9,851 nucleotides of DNA from CBDTYW01 sp965364735 (lineage in GTDB: Bacteria > Actinomycetota > Nitriliruptoria > Nitriliruptorales > Nitriliruptoraceae): positions 1-9,851 of the forward strand of contig CBDTYW010000136.1 in NCBI GenBank assembly GCA_965364735.1, given 5' to 3'. The notes below the pieces were generated by a model. The model did not search any database. It was given only the letters and a program-made list of their open reading frames with translations, and had not been told where the DNA came from. Both the position numbers and the translations under genes were made by a program. Each line of letters opens with the position of its first letter. Position 1 is the first letter of the stretch. Below, in pieces: positions 5,501 through 9,851 of this stretch.

Positions 5501-5731
5501 ATGGACGACAGGACTGCGATGACGCCCGCACGCTGGTACCGGATCGACCACGGAGAGCAAGTCGGCCCCGTCGACCTCGTCCACATGCGCACCCTCGTTC
5601 GCGACGACGTCCTCGGCCCTGACGGCTGGGTCTGGGCGGATGGCATGCCCGAGTGGCGCAAGGTCCGCGACGTCCCCGCCCTGGTCCCGCCGGCCGACGT
5701 CGTCGAGTCGATGACGTCGTCGCGCTGGTGA
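5501..5731 (+). CDS. Small GYF_2 (DUF4339) domain protein
   Basis: The 76-residue protein is almost entirely one GYF_2 domain. It has WYRIDHGEQVGP (12-23), a helix with TLVRDDVLGPD (31-41) and WVWADGMPEWRKV (43-55). This matches the family pattern of an aromatic-rich start, a QxGP motif, and a PDxxVWxxGMxxW core. Such domains are thought to mediate protein-protein contacts by binding proline-rich peptides, often next to membrane proteins. A stand-alone copy like this has no assigned function. The frame is open further upstream, but codon bias and the -10-like element support the ATG at 5501. A start at 5519 is the main alternative. It ends 51 bases before tyrS on the same strand. Confidence 0.75.
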   Translation: MDDRTAMTPARWYRIDHGEQVGPVDLVHMRTLVRDDVLGPDGWVWADGMPEWRKVRDVPALVPPADVVESMTSSRW

Positions 5732-5733
5732 GC

Positions 5734-5751
5734 GCCCGGTAGCGTCCGGGC
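5734..5751 (+). promoter_or_regulatory. Hairpin and -10-like element between the GYF_2 gene and tyrS
   Basis: GCCCGG-TAGCGT-CCGGGC is a perfect 6-bp stem just after the GYF_2 stop. Its loop TAGCGT fits the actinobacterial -10 pattern and equals the -10 of candidate rpsF promoter P2. It may be a tyrS promoter giving a leader of about 30 nt, or a weak terminator. A convincing -35 is absent. Confidence 0.3.
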
Positions 5752-5782
5752 AGCCCGGCCCTCCCCGACGCAGGGAACGACA

Positions 5783-7072
5783 ATGCAGGCCCAGCAGCAC
5801 CCCATCGACGTCCTGCGCGAGCGCGGATTCATCGCGAACATCTCCGACGAGGACGGGCTGCGCGAGCTGCTCTCCGGCGAGCGCGTCACCTTCTACGTCG
5901 GCTTCGACCCCACGGCCGAGTCCCTGCACATCGGCAACCTCGTCGGGATCATGGCGATGTCCTGGCTCCAGCGGGCCGGTCACCGCGCGATCGCCCTCGC
6001 CGGTGGTGCCACGGGGCGCATCGGCGACCCGTCGGGGCGCGACAGCGAACGCGAGCTGCTCGACACCACGACCATCGACCGCAACCTCGCCGCGTTCCGT
6101 CGGCAGCTCTCCCAGCTGCTCGACCTCGACGACCCCGACCAGGGGATCCTCGTCGACAACTACGACTGGACCGCGCCGCTGAGCTTCCTCGACGTGCTCC
6201 GCGACGTCGGCAAGCACTTCTCCGTCAACCAGATGATCGCGCGCGAATCCGTCAAGCGGCGCCTTGAGTCACGCGAGCAGGGCATCTCGTTCACGGAGTT
6301 CGCCTACCAGATCCTGCAGTCCCACGACTTCGCCCACCTCTACGCCACCGAGGGCTGTCGCCTCCAAGGTGGCGGGAGCGACCAGTGGGGCAACATCACC
6401 GCCGGGATCGACCTGACCCGTCGGATGCATGGCGGCGAGGTCTACGGCATCACGTGGCCCCTCGTCGAGGACTCCGGCGGCCGCAAGTTCTCGAAGTCCT
6501 CCGGCGACCCCATCTGGCTCGATGCGGTCATGACCTCGCCGTACAAGTACTTCCAGTGGTGGATGAACAGCCACGACCACGACATCGAGCGCTGGCTCAA
6601 GCTGTTCACGTACCTCCCCGTCGACGAGATCACCCGCATCGTCGCCGAGCACGAGGTGGCCCCACACCAGCGCATCGGCCAGCTCGCGGTCGCTCGTGAG
6701 GCGACCCGGGTGCTGCACGGTGATGCCGCCGTCGCGGCTGCCGAGCGCGCCACCGCCGTCCTCTTCGGCAAGGAGCCGTTCGCGGACCTCGACGACGCCA
6801 CGCTGGCCGACGCCTTCGCGGCAGCGCCCAGCGTCGACCTCTCCCGCGACGAGCTGTCGGCCGGCCTGGGCCTGGTCGACGTGCTGGTGGCGACCGGCGC
6901 AGCGAAGTCCAAGGGCGAGGCCCGTCGGCACATCGAGGGCGGGGCCGTGCGCGTCAACAACGTGCAGCGCACCGACGTCGCCACCGTCCTCGGCCCCGAC
7001 GACCTCGTCGGGGCGACCACGACGGTGATCCGCGTCGGGAAGAAGAACTACTTCTTGGTGCGCTTCATCTGA
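5783..7072 (+). CDS. tyrS: Tyrosyl-tRNA synthetase
   Basis: TyrRS activates tyrosine with ATP and charges tRNA-Tyr in the cytoplasm. The 429 residues have the standard bacterial layout. There is a class I catalytic core with the HIGH-type signature in YVGFDPTAESLHIGN (38-52). It also shows the TyrRS-specific GGATGRIGDPSG (74-85), QGGGSDQWGNITAG (195-208) and a KMSKS-type loop KFSKS (235-239). An anticodon-binding segment and a C-terminal S4 RNA-binding domain follow (about 362-429, VRVNNVQ and GKKNYFLVRF). Length is normal and no key residue is missing. The ATG at 5783 has AGGGA at 5772-5776. No T-box leader is visible. It is convergent with the Wzz-like gene, with a 24-base gap. Confidence 0.97.
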   Translation: MQAQQHPIDVLRERGFIANISDEDGLRELLSGERVTFYVGFDPTAESLHIGNLVGIMAMSWLQRAGHRAIALAGGATGRIGDPSGRDSERELLDTTTIDRNLAAFRRQLSQLLDLDDPDQGILVDNYDWTAPLSFLDVLRDVGKHFSVNQMIARESVKRRLESREQGISFTEFAYQILQSHDFAHLYATEGCRLQGGGSDQWGNITAGIDLTRRMHGGEVYGITWPLVEDSGGRKFSKSSGDPIWLDAVMTSPYKYFQWWMNSHDHDIERWLKLFTYLPVDEITRIVAEHEVAPHQRIGQLAVAREATRVLHGDAAVAAAERATAVLFGKEPFADLDDATLADAFAAAPSVDLSRDELSAGLGLVDVLVATGAAKSKGEARRHIEGGAVRVNNVQRTDVATVLGPDDLVGATTTVIRVGKKNYFLVRFI

Positions 7073-7073
7073 G

Positions 7074-7095
7074 CCGGCTGCTGGCTGCTGGCCGG
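7074..7095. terminator. Weak hairpin between convergent tyrS and the Wzz-like gene
   Basis: CCGGC (7074-7078) and GCCGG (7091-7095) can form a 5-bp stem with a 12-base loop filling almost the whole 24-base convergent gap. The loop is a CTG-rich repeat. With no T-tract, a shared bidirectional terminator is only a possibility. Confidence 0.25.
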
Positions 7096-7096
7096 A

Positions 7097-8593
7097 TCAA
7101 CGGCGCCCGGGGCGCTTGACCGCGTGCAGCACGGAGCCGATGAGCTTCGCGTTGACGGTGTCGAACTGCACCTGGAGCTCCTCGAGGTGCGGTCGCTCGG
7201 TGTGGCGCTCACGGGCGACGATGAGCACGCCGTCGACCTCACGCTGCAGCGACAGGGCGTCTGCGGCGTCGAGCACGGCAGGGCCGTCGATGATGACCAC
7301 GTCGTAGATGCTGCGGCTGCGGGCGATGATCGGCTGGATCGAGTGGTCCTCGAGCAGCGTCGGGGGGCCGTCGCCGAGCTTGCCGGCAGGCAGGATGGAG
7401 AGGCCGTCGACGTCCGGGGCGCGGAAGACGCAGTCCTCGAACGCGAGCCGGTTGGTCACGACGTCGACGAGACCGGCGATGTTGCCGATGCCGACGAGGT
7501 CGTGCAGGCCGGGCTTGCGGATGTTCGCGTCGATGACGAGGACCGACGCGCCCATGCGGGCCAGGGCCTCGGCGAGCCGCACGGTGGTCTCGCGACGCTC
7601 CGGCAGATCCGTGGCCGAGGCGACGAGGAGGACGTCGCGGGTGGTCGTGGCGGAGCGCAGGACCAGCGCCAGACGGCGGTAGGCGTCGCGCTGCGGGCCG
7701 GTGCCGCCACCACGACGCTCCGGCGGGACGACGGTCAGCACGGCGGTTCCGGTGAGCTGCTCGACCTCGGACGGCCGGGTGATGCGCGGGTCGATGCCAT
7801 CGACGAGGAACGCGAGCGCCAGCCCGAGCAGCGCCCCGACGAGCAGACCCGCCATGAGGTTGCGCGAGTGGTTCGGCGAGGCCGGCTTCTTGGGGATGCG
7901 GCCGAGGTCGATGACCTCGCCGGCGCGGACCTCGAAGCCCTGCTTCTCGGCGAGCTCGTTGGCCGCGGTCGAGATCTGTGAGCTGAGGGTGCTGGCGCGG
8001 GCGTTCGCGGCGGCGCGCTCACCTTCGGTGGCGCCGGGGCGCCCGAAGTCGGCGAGGACCGCGTCGAGGTCGGTCTGCAGCGTCGTGAGGCGCAGCGTCA
8101 GCGCCCCGATCTGATCGTTCAGCAGGTCCTGGGCCTTGTTGGTCCGGAACTGCAGGTAGGCCTCGGCGAAGGCGCGGGCTGCCAGGGCGGCGTCGGTGGG
8201 GTTCTCGTCGGAGTAGACGATCTGGAGCACCTGCGTGCCACGCGGGAACCCGACGTCGAGGTTCTTGAGGAGGTCGGTCGGGTCCTTGGTGGTGCCGAGG
8301 TCGTTGGCGGCGAGCGCAGCCACGAGGCCGGAGCGCACGATCAGGACCTCGGTCTCCATGACGACCTGCTGGTCGACGCGAGCGCCGGTCGCGAACGGGT
8401 CAGCGAGGATCGGCTGGACCACGACCTCCGCGGTGCCCTCGTACAAGGGGCTGCGGGTCAGCGAGTAGCCCATCGCGAGCACGGTGATCACGAGCGTGAC
8501 CACCGCGATCAGCGGCACGCGACGGCGGATGAGCGCGACGTAGTCGCTGAGCTCCGGCCCGCGGGCCTGCGAGGAGAGGTCGATGGGGGTCAT
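7097..8593 (-). CDS. Wzz-type polysaccharide co-polymerase fused to a degenerate BY-kinase domain
   Basis: Such proteins set chain length and control export of exopolysaccharide at the inner membrane. The 498 residues run in this order: a helix entering the membrane (about 26-45), an extracytoplasmic Wzz domain (46-245) with predicted coiled-coil (about 150-220) and the conserved Pro motif PKKPASP (234-240). A second membrane helix follows (247-265), then a cytoplasmic BY-kinase-like domain (about 300-490). DAYRRLALVLRS (303-314) matches the kinase oligomerisation motif. VLVIDANIRKP (351-361) matches Walker A', and DVVIIDGP (431-438) Walker B. The Walker A loop is lost: PERRETT (331-337) stands where relatives have PGEGKST, with Glu in place of the Lys. 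The second Walker A' Asp is Asn357, and no C-terminal Tyr cluster exists. It is probably catalytically inactive. Confidence 0.88.
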   Translation of the reverse strand: MTPIDLSSQARGPELSDYVALIRRRVPLIAVVTLVITVLAMGYSLTRSPLYEGTAEVVVQPILADPFATGARVDQQVVMETEVLIVRSGLVAALAANDLGTTKDPTDLLKNLDVGFPRGTQVLQIVYSDENPTDAALAARAFAEAYLQFRTNKAQDLLNDQIGALTLRLTTLQTDLDAVLADFGRPGATEGERAAANARASTLSSQISTAANELAEKQGFEVRAGEVIDLGRIPKKPASPNHSRNLMAGLLVGALLGLALAFLVDGIDPRITRPSEVEQLTGTAVLTVVPPERRGGGTGPQRDAYRRLALVLRSATTTRDVLLVASATDLPERRETTVRLAEALARMGASVLVIDANIRKPGLHDLVGIGNIAGLVDVVTNRLAFEDCVFRAPDVDGLSILPAGKLGDGPPTLLEDHSIQPIIARSRSIYDVVIIDGPAVLDAADALSLQREVDGVLIVARERHTERPHLEELQVQFDTVNAKLIGSVLHAVKRPGRR

Positions 8594-8715
8594 GAGCGCT
8601 CACTGATCCGGGACACAGGCCGCGTGTTCCTCGCGGACGTTCTCAGGTTTGAGGTCGGCGGTGACGACAAGGAAGTAACACCCACACGCCCCCAAGCACC
8701 CGATGGTAGTCCGCC
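8594..8715. other. 122-bp divergent intergenic region
   Basis: This is the shared upstream region of the Wzz-like and GH26 genes. The Wzz-like start has only a weak GTGAG-type ribosome binding site, inside the palindrome GAGCGCTC (8594-8601). A small inverted repeat, CCGCG/CGCGG, sits at 8620-8636. The GH26 ATG lies in the palindrome GCCATGATGGC (8713-8723). I could not identify a convincing -35/-10 pair on either strand. The arrangement suggests shared control of both genes. Confidence 0.45.
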
Positions 8716-9851
8716 ATGATGGCACAGCCAGCCCCCACTCACGGGTCGAACTCACGAAGCGTGACGGCCTTGTCACTCTCCGTCGTCGTCCTGATGGCGC
8801 TGGTTCTGCAGGTTCTGTGGGCGCCCACCGCGCAGGCTGTCACGTCTGAGCGGTTCGACGGCCCGCTGGTTCCGGCCGAGGGTGCGCTGTTCGGGGCGTT
8901 CGTCAAGCCGCGAGCTGACTGGACCCGCGAGACGCAGCAGAACGAGATCGTGCGGCACGAGAACCAGATGGGTCGCGGCTTCGACATCCTCCACTGGTTC
9001 TACCCGTTCGGCAAGCAGTTCCCGACCTGGCGCGAAGACTTCTACGACGCCCGCGGCTCCATCCCGATGATCACGCTGGGCCCCGCCCCGAGCGCCGAGG
9101 TCATCACCGGACAGCACGACGACTACTACCGCCGCGGCGCCGAGGCGCTCGCCGCCAAGCCCTACGACATCTTCGTGCGCTTCCACCACGAGATGGACGG
9201 CAACTGGACCCGCGCCGTCACGGGCGCCCCGGAAGACTTCGTCGCCTCCTGGCAGCGTGTGCACGGCATCTTCGAGGCAGCTGGCGCCGACAACGTCGTC
9301 ATGGTGTGGTGCCCGACCGTCTGGGGCTTCGACGTCAACCGCGTCAACCAGTACTGGCCCGGCGGCGAGTACGTCGACTGGGTCTGCGCCGACGGCTACA
9401 ACTGGGCGCCGAGCGTCTCGCACGCCACGTGGGAGGACGTCGACACCATCTTCGACAACTTCTACGCGTGGGGCCTCGAGAAGGGCAAGCCGATGATGGT
9501 CGGCGAGTGGGGCGTGCAGGAGCGCGGTCCCGGCGAGAAGTCCGCCTGGCTGCGCGACTCCGCGCCGATGTTCGCCGAGCACTTCCCCGCCATCGCCGCG
9601 CTCGTCTACTTCGACTCCGACCGCGACGCCACCTGGTGGCTCGACAGCACCCAAGAGGCCTACGACGGCTTCCGCGACATGGCGAACCACCCCTACCTGA
9701 CCCACCCGAACACGCCTGCGGGCAACGGCGCCGCCCCGGACCCCGTCGACGACCCGTGGGAGTACGACACGGAGCCCAGCCCGTCCCCGAGCGCCTCCCC
9801 GTCGCCGTCGCCGTCCCCCGACGAGGAGCGCATCGAGGTCCCGGCCGAGCC
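8716..9851 (+). CDS. Secreted GH26-type glycoside hydrolase (3' end outside window)
   Basis: The 378 visible codons start with a signal peptide (R14, hydrophobic 17-35, likely cleavage after APTAQA at 41). A catalytic (beta/alpha)-barrel domain of glycoside hydrolase family 26 type follows (about 55-325). The predicted acid/base is E159 in RFHHEMDGNW (155-164) and the nucleophile is E264 in GEWG (263-266). Both match the family layout, which includes beta-mannanases and other endo-glycanases. The substrate is not predictable. From 337 the sequence becomes a Pro/Ser/Asp linker with SPSPSPSP and runs off the edge, so a C-terminal domain or anchor is likely. Starts at 8716 and 8719 are both possible. 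No strong ribosome binding site is seen. Being divergent from the Wzz-like gene suggests a role in trimming or releasing the cell's own polysaccharide, though a dietary role in mannan use is not excluded. Confidence 0.82.
   Translation, partial: MMAQPAPTHGSNSRSVTALSLSVVVLMALVLQVLWAPTAQAVTSERFDGPLVPAEGALFGAFVKPRADWTRETQQNEIVRHENQMGRGFDILHWFYPFGKQFPTWREDFYDARGSIPMITLGPAPSAEVITGQHDDYYRRGAEALAAKPYDIFVRFHHEMDGNWTRAVTGAPEDFVASWQRVHGIFEAAGADNVVMVWCPTVWGFDVNRVNQYWPGGEYVDWVCADGYNWAPSVSHATWEDVDTIFDNFYAWGLEKGKPMMVGEWGVQERGPGEKSAWLRDSAPMFAEHFPAIAALVYFDSDRDATWWLDSTQEAYDGFRDMANHPYLTHPNTPAGNGAAPDPVDDPWEYDTEPSPSPSASPSPSPSPDEERIEVPAE
9777..9822 (+). repeat. Ser-Pro coding repeat in the GH26 linker
   Basis: Alternating AGC/TCC/TCG and CCG/CCC codons encode SPSPSASPSPSPSP. 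The linker closely resembles that of the cupredoxin-like protein at 2621-3514. Confidence 0.6.

Noticed and set aside
5732..5782. T-box or other riboswitch upstream of tyrS
   Set aside because: The gap is only 51 bases and lacks the T-box sequence and specifier stem.
7124..7981. Plus-strand open frame of 285 codons opposite the Wzz-like gene
   Set aside because: It is antisense shadow composition (Asp/Arg/Val-rich), and the minus-strand protein is recognisable along its full length.
8773..9705. Minus-strand open frame of 310 codons opposite the GH26 gene
   Set aside because: It is rich in Val/Asp/Gly and lacks any family motif. The plus strand encodes a signal peptide and both GH26 catalytic motifs.

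Overview
The window is high-GC DNA with strong G/C bias at third codon positions, promoter-like elements of the TANNNT type and one perfect actinobacterial DnaA box. I read it as a chromosomal segment of an actinomycete (phylum Actinomycetota). The class cannot be fixed from the sequence alone. Nothing indicates a phage, plasmid, transposon or CRISPR array.

Region 1 (1-2620) is mainly the conserved replication/translation operon rpsF-ssb-rpsR-rplI, read leftwards on the minus strand. It has a structured 5' leader of about 160 nt, two candidate promoters, an upstream DnaA box and a hairpin about 85 nt past rplI. The usual next gene, dnaB, is not visible. L9 carries an unusual acidic C-terminal extension of about 110 residues, partly encoded by a 15-bp tandem repeat. 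The far left edge may hold the 3' end of a convergent plus-strand gene.

Region 2 (2621-5500) has two minus-strand genes. One is a membrane-anchored, Pro/Ser-rich surface protein with a cupredoxin-like domain that has lost most copper ligands. The other is a polyprenyl-phosphate sugar-1-phosphate transferase (WbaP/EPS type), the initiating enzyme of exopolysaccharide or capsule assembly. Upstream of the transferase is a 383-bp intergenic region of lower GC with three adjacent inverted repeats.

Region 3 (5501-7072) is on the plus strand: a small GYF_2-domain protein, probably leaderless, followed by tyrS (tyrosyl-tRNA synthetase).

Region 4 (7097-9851) returns to polysaccharide functions. A minus-strand Wzz-type chain-length protein is fused to a BY-kinase-like domain whose P-loop is destroyed. 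Divergent from it is a secreted GH26-type glycoside hydrolase that runs off the right edge inside a Ser-Pro linker.

Together, the sugar transferase, the Wzz/pseudokinase and the secreted hydrolase look like parts of one exopolysaccharide locus, interrupted by the housekeeping gene tyrS. The cupredoxin-like protein and the hydrolase are both probably displayed outside the membrane and share Ser/Pro-rich linkers. The best candidates for unusual biology are the kinase-dead polysaccharide co-polymerase, the L9 extension, the rpsF leader with its Shine-Dalgarno mimic, and a 14-nt inverted repeat that flanks rpsF.
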